9,824 nucleotides of DNA from Faecalimonas sp. (GTDB lineage Bacteria > Bacillota_A > Clostridia > Lachnospirales > Lachnospiraceae). Every line of letters begins with the position of its first letter. Within the stretch, counting starts at the first letter, position 1. Made by a program: the position numbers and the translations under genes. Shown piece by piece: positions 1-6,192 of this stretch. A model generated the notes under the pieces. The model ran no database searches and was not told the origin of the DNA. It was given only the letters and a program-made list of their open reading frames with translations. The DNA lies in contig JAPFCT010000160.1 in the NCBI GenBank assembly GCA_026169575.1, positions 1 to 9,824 on the forward strand, in the 5' to 3' direction.

Positions 1-110
1 CCTACAAAGATGATAAATTCTTTATCTTCAATCTCAAGGTTGAAGTCTTTTACAGCTTCAAAACCATTTGGATATGTTTTGTTAATGTGTTTTAATGATA
101 AACTTGCCAT
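1..110 (-). CDS. Sugar ABC importer ATP-binding subunit, MsmK/UgpC type (N-terminal fragment)
   Basis: Only the first 36 codons are in the window; the gene runs off the left edge. The visible protein begins MASLSLKHINKTYPNGFEAV and ends in EFIIFVG, just where the Walker A motif (GPSGCGKS in this family) should start. The aromatic Y13 before the P-loop is the usual A-loop residue that stacks on adenine. This N-terminus is typical of the MsmK/MalK/UgpC group, ATPases that power ABC importers for oligosaccharides or glycerol-3-phosphate and are often shared among several sugar transporters in Gram-positives. The ATG at 108-110 has a perfect AGGAGG (121-126) 10 bases upstream, so the start is firm. 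The gene follows rsmI in the same direction after a 189-base gap and probably has its own promoter. The exact substrate cannot be told from this fragment. Confidence 0.85.
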   Translation of the reverse strand, partial: MASLSLKHINKTYPNGFEAVKDFNLEIEDKEFIIFV

Positions 111-169
111 TGTTCCATTTCCTCCTAAACTTTACCTATTCATGTCTTATTTCGTTTTTTGATAGGATT

Positions 170-198
170 AGTATACGGGAAAACAGCATCTTGTTCCA
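170..198 (-). promoter_or_regulatory. Candidate sigma-A promoter for the sugar ABC ATPase gene
   Basis: Read on the minus strand, a good -10 box TATACT lies at 170-175. With a 17-base spacer the -35 position (193-198) reads TGGAAC, a poor match to TTGACA. Transcription would start near 163, giving a leader of about 50 bases that contains the AGGAGG site. The weak -35 suggests an activated promoter, or that I have picked the wrong one. I saw no convincing cre-like catabolite repression site in 127-299. Confidence 0.35.
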
Positions 199-299
199 TA
201 CTCCACTTGCACAAACTTTTTGGAAATTAATATACAAGTTGCTCAAAACACATAGAAACACCTATAAGCTAAAGCGAATGGAATTTTCACGAAGCAACT

Positions 300-1136
300 T
301 TAAATCAGGCTGTTATATACATCTCTTTTGGAAATCCCGCGGTCCTTTGCCACTTTTTTCATCGCTTCCTTCTTATCGGATCCCTGATCCATGTAATATT
401 GCACATGATCCTCCAGCGACATCTGCTCCCACTGGCTCTGTGCTTCCTTTCGAATCTCTTCTCTGCTCTTTCCTTCCACTACGAGGACACACTCTCCCTT
501 CGGATCATTTTCCTCATAATAGGCAATCGCTTCTGGAAGCGTTGTCGCAAATGCGGTCTCATGCTTCTTTGTCAGCTCCCGGCACACCGTGATCTTTCTG
601 TCCCCGAGAACTCCTTCCAGCTCCTTTAACGTCTTCACAAGTCTGTGCGGAGCCTCATATAAAATGATCGTTCGCGTCTCCTGCTCCAGTTCCTTTAATA
701 CTTCCTGGCGCTCCCTCTTATCACTCGGGAGAAATGCCTCAAATGCAAACCGTCGTGTGGCAAGCCCGGAAATGGTCAGTGCTGTGATACATGCCGCTGC
801 CCCCGGAAGTGATGTGACAGTGATCCCAGCCTCATAACACATTTTCACAAGTTCTTCCCCCGGATCAGAAATCCCCGGCGTGCCCGCATCTGTGATCAAT
901 GCAATATTCTGTCCTTCTAAAAGCTTCTGCACAAGCTTCTTCCCTTTTTCGATTTTATTATATTCGTGATAACTCGTCATCGGAGTCCTGATCTCAAAAT
1001 GATTGAGCAGTTTGATACTGTTTCTCGTATCTTCCGCTGCGATCAGATCCACTTCTCCAAGCGTTCTCACTGCACGAAATGTCATATCTTCCAGATTTCC
1101 GATCGGCGTTGCACATAAATATAAAATACCTGACAT
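300..1136 (-). CDS. rsmI: 16S rRNA (cytidine(1402)-2'-O)-methyltransferase RsmI
   Basis: The 278-residue protein is the usual length for RsmI (YraL; YabC in Bacillus), which uses S-adenosylmethionine to methylate the 2'-hydroxyl of C1402 in the decoding centre of 16S rRNA. It belongs to the tetrapyrrole-methylase fold. Diagnostic motifs are ATPIGNLEDMTFRA (9-22), AEDTR (34-38), DAGTPGISDPG (83-93), the LPGA loop (110-113) and YEAPHR (160-165). The C-terminal part (about 230-278) is the small lysine-rich helical RsmI extension. The ATG at 1134-1136 follows an AAAGGAAA ribosome site about 9 bases upstream; another ATG 7 bases further upstream is out of frame. It is the last gene of the operon, 77 bases after trmN6. 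No clear intrinsic terminator follows, so some readthrough towards the ABC ATPase gene is possible. Confidence 0.96.
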   Translation of the reverse strand: MSGILYLCATPIGNLEDMTFRAVRTLGEVDLIAAEDTRNSIKLLNHFEIRTPMTSYHEYNKIEKGKKLVQKLLEGQNIALITDAGTPGISDPGEELVKMCYEAGITVTSLPGAAACITALTISGLATRRFAFEAFLPSDKRERQEVLKELEQETRTIILYEAPHRLVKTLKELEGVLGDRKITVCRELTKKHETAFATTLPEAIAYYEENDPKGECVLVVEGKSREEIRKEAQSQWEQMSLEDHVQYYMDQGSDKKEAMKKVAKDRGISKRDVYNSLI

Positions 1137-1213
1137 GGCCCATTTTCCTTTCTCTTATTTGTCTCTTCCTCAAGAGTCTGCTGCCGCTTCCCCTGCTGTC
1201 TGCCCTATTCCTA

Positions 1214-1954
1214 CTACTTCATACTGTATCCCTGCAGCAATTCTTCTGTATAAACTCCGGGTTCTTTGTACACGATCAGCGGCGGTTCTACTTTCATCCG
1301 CGGTCTTCCTCCCCTTGATCCCTCGATCAGCACCATATTGGGCTCTTTGTCGATATACGGATGTACAAGCCGCATCCGTTTCGGTTCAATCCCATGCCGG
1401 GACATTTTTGTAAGAATCTCCGGCAGGCGGAACGGTCTGTGTACCATATAAAATCTTCCTCGAAATTTCAGAAGCTTTGCGCTCTCTCTTAATATATCAT
1501 CCAGTGTGCACAAAATCTCATGCCGTGCGATCGTTTTTGCATCTGCTTCATTCTTAAGGCCATGCTCCCCTAACATATAAGGTGGGTTCGTCGTGATGAC
1601 ATCAAAAGAAGCGGGAGCAAATATCGTGCCCGCCTCTTTGATGTCACCTGTTTGAATCGTTATCTTCTGCTCAAGATGATTGTGTAATACACTTCTTTGT
1701 GCCATATCTGCACTCTCTTTTTGGATCTCCAGCCCGGTAAAATGTTCCCCGTTTGTCTTCGCTTCCAGAAGAATCGGGATGATTCCCGTTCCCGTTCCAA
1801 GATCAAGTGCATACTCTCCTTTTTTGACTGTGGCAAAATTAGAGAGAAGCACCGCATCCATGCCGAAGCAGAACCTGCCCGGATGCTGGATGATCTCGTA
1901 TCCATTGATCTGAAGATCATCTAATCTTTCTTCCTGCTTTAAATTAGTTGTCAT
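1214..1954 (-). CDS. trmN6: tRNA1(Val) (adenine(37)-N6)-methyltransferase family protein
   Basis: A 246-residue class I SAM-dependent methyltransferase equivalent to Bacillus YabB and E. coli YfiC/TrmN6, which makes N6-methyladenosine at position 37 of tRNA1(Val). The SAM-binding motif I is DLGTGTG (51-57), followed by the acidic E76 expected to hold the ribose hydroxyls. The amino-methyltransferase catalytic motif NPPY is at 123-126. The N-terminal segment ERLDDLQINGYEIIQ (9-23) and the GMDAVLLS stretch (31-38) are characteristic of this subfamily. The ATG at 1952-1954 is the only methionine before residue 32; a GGGAG site lies inside the preceding gene. The reading frame overlaps the end of ricT by 11 bases, implying coupled translation. 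The family call is firm. The tRNA target is inferred from E. coli and Mycoplasma relatives and might differ here. Confidence 0.92.
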   Translation of the reverse strand: MTTNLKQEERLDDLQINGYEIIQHPGRFCFGMDAVLLSNFATVKKGEYALDLGTGTGIIPILLEAKTNGEHFTGLEIQKESADMAQRSVLHNHLEQKITIQTGDIKEAGTIFAPASFDVITTNPPYMLGEHGLKNEADAKTIARHEILCTLDDILRESAKLLKFRGRFYMVHRPFRLPEILTKMSRHGIEPKRMRLVHPYIDKEPNMVLIEGSRGGRPRMKVEPPLIVYKEPGVYTEELLQGYSMK

Positions 1955-2855
1955 CTAACTTCGATTCTCCCGTTCCTTTCTCAAGTGCAGCCAGCTCCTT
2001 CATCTGTTCCTTTGAGAGTCTGACTTCGTTTTTCTTTCGTCTCGGCTTAAACTTCAGTTCCGAAACTTTATATTCTCTGATTTCTTTCTCATCATTGTCA
2101 AGCTTTACGACTACTTTTACAAGCTGCCTTAACACACTAAGACTGTGAACCTCTCCCTTCAGACCTTCCACAGTTGTGACCGTATCTCCGACTGACGGCA
2201 GATGACTGTTTAACTCTTCATAAGTCTCCTGCTCATTGGTCAGACAGCACATAAGTCTTCCGCAGACTCCGGAAATCTTTGTCGGATTCAGTGACAGATT
2301 CTGCTCCTTTGCCATCTTAATGGAAACAGGTGCAAACTCTGACAGATATGTGTGACAGCAGAGCGGTCTACCACAGACGCCAATGCCTCCACGGATCTTC
2401 GTCTCATCCCGGACGCCGATCTGTCTCAACTCAATTCTTGTGCGGAATACCGCAGCAAGATCCTTGACCAGTTCTCTGAAGTCGATCCTTCCATCTGCTG
2501 TAAAATAAAACAGCACTTTATTATTGTCAAAGGTATATTCTGCATTGATCAGCTTCATCTCAAGTCCATGTTTTCTTATCTTCTCAAGACAGATCTGAAA
2601 TGCTTCCTTTTCTTTCTCTCTGTTTTTCTCTTCTGTTCTGCGGTCTTCTTCTGTCGCGATGCGGATCACCGTCTTTAACGGCTGCATGATCTGGTCATCC
2701 GGAACATCCTTTGGACCTGTCACGACATTTCCAAATTCAATTCCCCTCGCAGTCTCTACGATCACCTGATTTCCTCTTTTGACATCGAATTTCCCCGGTG
2801 AGAAGAAGTAGATCTTCCCTGCCGTGCGGAATCTTACCCCGATTACTCTTGCCAT
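1944..2855 (-). CDS. ricT: RicT/PSP1-family iron-sulfur regulator of RNase Y-dependent mRNA processing
   Basis: A 303-residue PSP1-domain protein, orthologous by sequence and position to Bacillus RicT (YaaT). In Bacillus, RicT forms a complex with RicA and RicF that carries [4Fe-4S] clusters and FAD and directs RNase Y to mature certain operon mRNAs; it also affects competence, sporulation and biofilm. The signature is two cysteine-rich motifs, CGRPLCC (161-167) and CGRLMCC (198-204), presumably cluster ligands. Residues about 1-70 hold the conserved GKIYFFSP and RGIEFG stretches; a charged helical linker spans about 68-95; the C-terminal tail (about 268-303) is lysine/glutamate rich and variable. 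The ATG at 2853-2855 uses AAAGGAG at 2866-2872, which lies within the last codons of holB. It ends 11 bases inside trmN6. The RicA and RicF partners are not in this window. Confidence 0.93.
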   Translation of the reverse strand: MARVIGVRFRTAGKIYFFSPGKFDVKRGNQVIVETARGIEFGNVVTGPKDVPDDQIMQPLKTVIRIATEEDRRTEEKNREKEKEAFQICLEKIRKHGLEMKLINAEYTFDNNKVLFYFTADGRIDFRELVKDLAAVFRTRIELRQIGVRDETKIRGGIGVCGRPLCCHTYLSEFAPVSIKMAKEQNLSLNPTKISGVCGRLMCCLTNEQETYEELNSHLPSVGDTVTTVEGLKGEVHSLSVLRQLVKVVVKLDNDEKEIREYKVSELKFKPRRKKNEVRLSKEQMKELAALEKGTGESKLDDN

Positions 2856-2859
2856 TGTT

Positions 2860-3849
2860 CTAGTTCTCCTTTATTGTCAGCAGCAACAGTTCCATGACAA
2901 GATCAAAGTTTACATTTGCCTTGAGACGTGCCTTCGCTTTCTCGATGCTGTCTAAGATCTTCTCGATTCCCTCATAGGAACTCTTACTTGCCCGTTCTTT
3001 GATATAATTCAGCTGGTCAGCAAATACAACGCCATCCACATCCTTCGTTGCTTTGTAAAGGAGGATGTCTCTGTACCAGATCATGATAATATCGAGATAA
3101 TCTGTGATCTCCAGCTTATAATTATTGATCCGTTTAATCGCCTCCACGATCTCATACAGTTCCATATCATTGATATATTTTAAAAGCTGCACTGCCTCTT
3201 CCTTGATCTCATTGAAATGTTCAGAAGTCGCCAGCATGATCGCACGCCCCATATTTCCCTGGGCAAATGCGGTACAGATATCTGCTTTGTAATCTGGTAT
3301 CTCCATCTCCTCCATCAGATATTTCTTGATCAGCTTATCTTTGATATTTCTCAGCTTCAACATAACACAGCGGGAACGGATCGTCGGTAAAAGTACTTCT
3401 GCATTCTCTGTCAGAAGAAAGATCACCGCATAGGACGGCGGCTCTTCTATTGTCTTTAAAAGCGCATTCTGAGCCTGCACAGTCATCTTGTCAGCCTCCG
3501 GGATGATGTATATCTTATATTTGCTGCTGTACGGCTTGATCAGAATATCGTTATTCACCTGTGTACGGATATCATCGACACTGATCGAATTCGGCTTCTC
3601 ATGTGTCACCCGGATGATATCCGGCTGATTGTTGCCGTCTGCCTGCCTGCAGGAACGGCATTCCCCGCAAGGCTCCACTCCGTCTCCCTCACACTGAAGC
3701 GTCCTTGCGAACAGATCTGCAAGCATCTTCTTTCCTGAACCTTTCTGTCCGTTCATAATATATGCGTGGGAAACCTTGTCCATCTTTACCGCATTCTGAA
3801 TGTATTCAATAATCTCATTGTGTCCAATTACATCTTTAAATCCGCCCAT
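2860..3849 (-). CDS. holB: DNA polymerase III delta' subunit (clamp loader)
   Basis: An AAA+ clamp-loader subunit of about 329 residues that, with tau and delta, opens and loads the beta sliding clamp. Numbering from the start used here: a P-loop-like GQKGSGKK (34-41), a zinc-binding cysteine set C53, C61, C64, C67, and the SRC sensor motif (159-161), all standard for delta'. The Walker B position reads IIPEADKM (115-122), with proline where an active ATPase usually has the first acidic residue. This fits delta' being a poor or inactive ATPase. Three nearby in-frame starts exist: GTG 3856-3858, ATG 3853-3855 and ATG 3847-3849. I prefer the last because AAAGGA (3861-3866) is too close to the others and MGGFKDVIGH resembles family N-termini; the first would add three residues. 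It sits between the kinase-like gene and ricT, as in many Firmicutes. Confidence 0.92.
   Translation of the reverse strand: MGGFKDVIGHNEIIEYIQNAVKMDKVSHAYIMNGQKGSGKKMLADLFARTLQCEGDGVEPCGECRSCRQADGNNQPDIIRVTHEKPNSISVDDIRTQVNNDILIKPYSSKYKIYIIPEADKMTVQAQNALLKTIEEPPSYAVIFLLTENAEVLLPTIRSRCVMLKLRNIKDKLIKKYLMEEMEIPDYKADICTAFAQGNMGRAIMLATSEHFNEIKEEAVQLLKYINDMELYEIVEAIKRINNYKLEITDYLDIIMIWYRDILLYKATKDVDGVVFADQLNYIKERASKSSYEGIEKILDSIEKAKARLKANVNFDLVMELLLLTIKEN
2866..2872 (-). promoter_or_regulatory. Ribosome binding site of ricT inside the end of holB
   Basis: On the minus strand AAAGGAG is read as part of the final holB codons (Lys-Glu-Asn-stop) and lies 10 bases before the ricT ATG. The holB stop (2860-2862) is therefore between the ribosome site and the next start. 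This arrangement typically couples translation of the two genes and fixes the ricT start. Confidence 0.7.
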
Positions 3850-3891
3850 GATCATCACTGTCCTTTATGTGTAAAATGTTAGTTGAAAGCA

Positions 3892-4506
3892 TTATCTGCT
3901 GCCAGTATCTTTGTTGCTATTATAGCATAGATTTTTCTGAATATATAGCATAATTTCATTTGTACATTTTTCCATATCCCGGTTTTCAAAACACCGCTCA
4001 ATTCCAAGTCGCTCCAGATTTTCTTTAGAAAAATCTTTCTCATCTGCAAGAAACCGCCTGCACAGCTCTGCATATTTTGGCTCTTTCTGCGTGCGTTCCC
4101 GTGCGAGCGCCCTCTCTAACCGGACTCCATCATCTATCTGTATATAAATCGGGATTACATTTTCCTTTCCAAAATACTTCTGCATTTTTTCAAAAGACTC
4201 CAGTGTCCCGATCGCCACACAACTTTCACTTCCTGAGAACTGGCCGTCATCCGCCGTAAAATAATACCAGATGCCATGCACGGTGTCGTATGACCGAAGC
4301 TCGATGATCTTTCCCTCTTCCTCAAGTTCTCTCATCCGCCCCTCCGTCACAAAATGATATGCAACACCATCTTCTTCTCCTTCTCTGATCGGCCGCGTTG
4401 TATAGATTACAACCGTACGCAGCTCTGGCAGAAGCTTTTGTATCCTCTGAAAAATCGTATCCTTTCCTGCTGCGCTCTTGCCCATAAAATAAAAAATCTT
4501 ACTCAT
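3892..4506 (-). CDS. Guanylate-kinase-like P-loop nucleotide kinase
   Basis: A 204-residue protein with a guanylate kinase fold signature but divergent from canonical Gmk. Visible are the P-loop GKSAAGKD (9-16), the GMP-binding-like block TTRPIREGEEDGVAYHFV (36-53) with R38, R41, E44 and Y50, E69 in IIEL, and an arginine-rich LID-like segment (about 129-138). The part normally reading D-[IV]-D-x-Q-G-A after the GMP site is instead CVAIGTLESF (96-105), so the usual acidic residues and QG are not obvious. Length matches bacterial Gmk. The ATG at 4504-4506 overlaps the upstream decarboxylase by 8 bases (ATGAGTAA) and has AAAGGTG upstream. Its position corresponds to tmk in Bacillus, but the sequence is not thymidylate kinase. 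It may phosphorylate GMP/dGMP or another nucleotide; the substrate is unknown. The basic, lysine/asparagine-rich C-terminal tail (191-204) looks variable. Confidence 0.8.
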   Translation of the reverse strand: MSKIFYFMGKSAAGKDTIFQRIQKLLPELRTVVIYTTRPIREGEEDGVAYHFVTEGRMRELEEEGKIIELRSYDTVHGIWYYFTADDGQFSGSESCVAIGTLESFEKMQKYFGKENVIPIYIQIDDGVRLERALARERTQKEPKYAELCRRFLADEKDFSKENLERLGIERCFENRDMEKCTNEIMLYIQKNLCYNSNKDTGSR

Positions 4507-5893
4507 CTCTGCACACCTTTATCTTTCCTTCTTCCTTGAGTCCTTCAATGGAAAATCCTCTTTTTTGGTATTCTTCAAGACAGGAGATCACTTCTTCTGT
4601 CATCTTCTCTCCGGGCACGATCAATGGGATTCCCGGCGGATACAGATAGGCATATTCCATGGAGATAAATCCACTGCTTTCTTTCCACGCCACACTTACT
4701 CCATCTTCCCGGTCAATGATTTCTGAACTTTTCAGACACAGCTCTGTCCGAGGAAGACTCCCGATGCTTTTTGCCTGCATATCTGCCCCTTTTAATCCTG
4801 CATCAATCGCTTCTAATGCTGCTGCAAACCGTTCCAGTCCCTCTTTGGTATCTCCCACAGAAGTCATTGCGAGAATATAATCCCCCGCTGTCATCTCCAT
4901 CTCCAGGTGATACTTTTCCCGCAGGATTTGCGAAAGTTCCCGACTCGATATTTGGCTTTCTTTCACTGAAATGACCAGTTTCGACCGGTCATACTGCTTC
5001 GTCCGGATCAGCTTCAGCATCTTTAGCTTTTCCAGCCTTTGCCGGACTTTTTCTAATTCCTGCACATACGTTTCAAATTCCTGCTGCCCTCGTTTTTCCA
5101 GAAATTCCATACAGACATCGATACTCGCCATCAGCAGATATGACGGACTGCTTGACTGCAGCATGTGCAAATATCGTTCAATCTTTTTCCGGTCCGCGAT
5201 CGTCCCATTCAAATGGATCAGCGCTGTCTGCGTCAGAGCCGGCAATGTCTTATGTACGCTGTGAATGACGACATCTGCTCCCTTTGTATTTGCATTTTCC
5301 GGAAAATATGGATGAAATCCAAAATGTGCACCATGCGCTTCATCCACAATCAGTGGAATCCCATATCTGTGTACAATACGTGCAATCTCTCTGACATCTG
5401 ATACTACCCCGTCATAGGTCGGAGATACGATCATCACTGCGCGGATCCCCTGTTCTCTCTCCAGGATCTTTTCCACTTCGTCTGGAGAAATTTCACCATT
5501 GATCCCTGATTTCTCATATGCCGGGTAAATATAAACCGGTTCCAGTTCATTGAGATAGATTCCATGATACACTGATTTATGACAATTTCTTGCCACAAGG
5601 ATCTTATCTCCTTTCTTCGTCGAACCAAGAATCGCACTCAGAATTCCAACCGTACTTCCGTTTACAAGAAAATGCGTCCGATCTGCTTTATAAAGCCGCG
5701 CTGCACGCGCTTCTGCCTCCTTAAGGATCCCTTCTGCATGATGAAGATCATCAAATCCATCGATCTCTGTAATATCCAGTTCATATGGGATGCGGTTTCT
5801 GATCAGCCCTCTGTTACGCTTATGTCCCGGCATATGCATTCCATAGAAATCGCTGTCCCCATATCTCTCTAGTCGGTTATAAAGTGTCTCCAT
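4499..5893 (-). CDS. Orn/Lys/Arg-type PLP-dependent decarboxylase (YaaO/SpeA-like)
   Basis: A 464-residue fold type I pyridoxal-phosphate enzyme of the Orn/Lys/Arg decarboxylase major-domain family. It is the short form, without the N-terminal receiver-like wing domain of the roughly 700-residue E. coli inducible decarboxylases, and is similar in length to Bacillus SpeA and YaaO. Key features: FYGMHMPGHK (16-25), the VNGST loop that binds phosphate (77-81), H105 in the position that stacks on PLP, DEAHGAH (184-190) with the aspartate that pairs with the pyridine nitrogen, and the Schiff-base lysine K215 in SVHKT. It would make agmatine, cadaverine or putrescine; sequence reading alone cannot choose. 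The ATG at 5891-5893 has GGAG 8-9 bases upstream. It is the first gene of the operon, about 80 bases downstream of an extended -10 promoter. An in-operon yaaO analogue is the best contextual match. Confidence 0.9.
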   Translation of the reverse strand: METLYNRLERYGDSDFYGMHMPGHKRNRGLIRNRIPYELDITEIDGFDDLHHAEGILKEAEARAARLYKADRTHFLVNGSTVGILSAILGSTKKGDKILVARNCHKSVYHGIYLNELEPVYIYPAYEKSGINGEISPDEVEKILEREQGIRAVMIVSPTYDGVVSDVREIARIVHRYGIPLIVDEAHGAHFGFHPYFPENANTKGADVVIHSVHKTLPALTQTALIHLNGTIADRKKIERYLHMLQSSSPSYLLMASIDVCMEFLEKRGQQEFETYVQELEKVRQRLEKLKMLKLIRTKQYDRSKLVISVKESQISSRELSQILREKYHLEMEMTAGDYILAMTSVGDTKEGLERFAAALEAIDAGLKGADMQAKSIGSLPRTELCLKSSEIIDREDGVSVAWKESSGFISMEYAYLYPPGIPLIVPGEKMTEEVISCLEEYQKRGFSIEGLKEEGKIKVCRDE

Positions 5894-5977
5894 ATCTTTT
5901 TCTCCACTTTTTTCTAAAACTTCTAAATCTTAACTTCAAATATTCTATATGAAATATCTATCGCAAAATTCTCTTTC

Positions 5978-6006
5978 ATTGTATCAAAGTGTTGGTTGTT
6001 AAGCAA
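5978..6006 (-). promoter_or_regulatory. Extended -10 sigma-A promoter of the decarboxylase-rsmI operon
   Basis: Minus-strand -35 TTGCTT (6001-6006), a 17-base spacer and -10 TACAAT (5978-5983) preceded by TGA, giving an extended -10. Transcription would begin near 5971, leaving a leader of about 78 bases before the decarboxylase ATG. The leader is A-rich and I see no riboswitch-like or attenuator structure in it. No other strong promoter was seen within the operon. Confidence 0.6.
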
Positions 6007-6016
6007 TATTTGTACT

Positions 6017-6037
6017 ATTTCCCCCAAATTTCCCCAA
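6017..6037 (-). repeat. Tandem G-rich direct repeat just upstream of the operon -35 box
   Basis: On the minus strand, TTGGGGAAAT (6028-6037) is directly followed by TTGGGGGAAAT (6017-6027). The two near-identical units repeat with a period of about one helical turn, and the pair ends 10 bases upstream of the -35 box at 6001-6006. A second direct repeat, TGTGTGAA, occurs at 6044-6051 and 6073-6080, each time followed within 4-8 bases by a GGGG run. The position suggests an activator site or other upstream element, but no known operator is recognised. Confidence 0.45.
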
Positions 6038-6092
6038 CATTCATTCACACAGAAATTGTTCATTCCCCGCCTTTCACACAAAGTACGGTATA

Positions 6093-6142
6093 TAAAAACT
6101 CCCGGCGGACTGATACGCTCATGTATCATATCCTCCGGGAGT
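6093..6142 (-). terminator. Intrinsic terminator of carB
   Basis: On the minus strand, ACTCCCGG (6135-6142) pairs perfectly with CCGGGAGT (6098-6105). Inside lie a 3-bp helix (GGA/TCC) and a further 6-bp stem, TGATAC/GTATCA, around a 6-base loop, so nearly the whole 45-base segment folds into one long interrupted hairpin. It is followed by a T-rich run (TTTTA from 6097). It begins 50 bases past the carB stop. The plus-strand side lacks a T-run, so it acts only for carB. It separates carB from the decarboxylase operon. Confidence 0.85.
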
Positions 6143-6192
6143 CACCATTTACCCAATCATACGCTGTTGATACAGATCTGAATGAATTTTAC

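Noticed and set aside
95..592. A 165-codon plus-strand reading frame across the end of rsmI
   Set aside because: It lies mostly antisense to rsmI, has no family resemblance and low-complexity Ser/Phe/Leu content, and no suitable ribosome site; it is a shadow of the minus-strand genes.
1003..1413. A 136-codon plus-strand reading frame spanning the rsmI-trmN6 junction
   Set aside because: It is antisense to the two well-supported genes it spans, with no recognisable motif. The 77-base gap between those genes holds only a ribosome site and a 5-bp hairpin (CTCTT-GAGG-AAGAG) without a T-run, and no yazA remnant.
5923..6129. A 68-codon minus-strand reading frame between carB and the decarboxylase
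   Set aside because: Its ATG is inside the carB terminator hairpin, it runs through the promoter and repeats of the next operon, it has no good ribosome site, and the protein resembles nothing I know.
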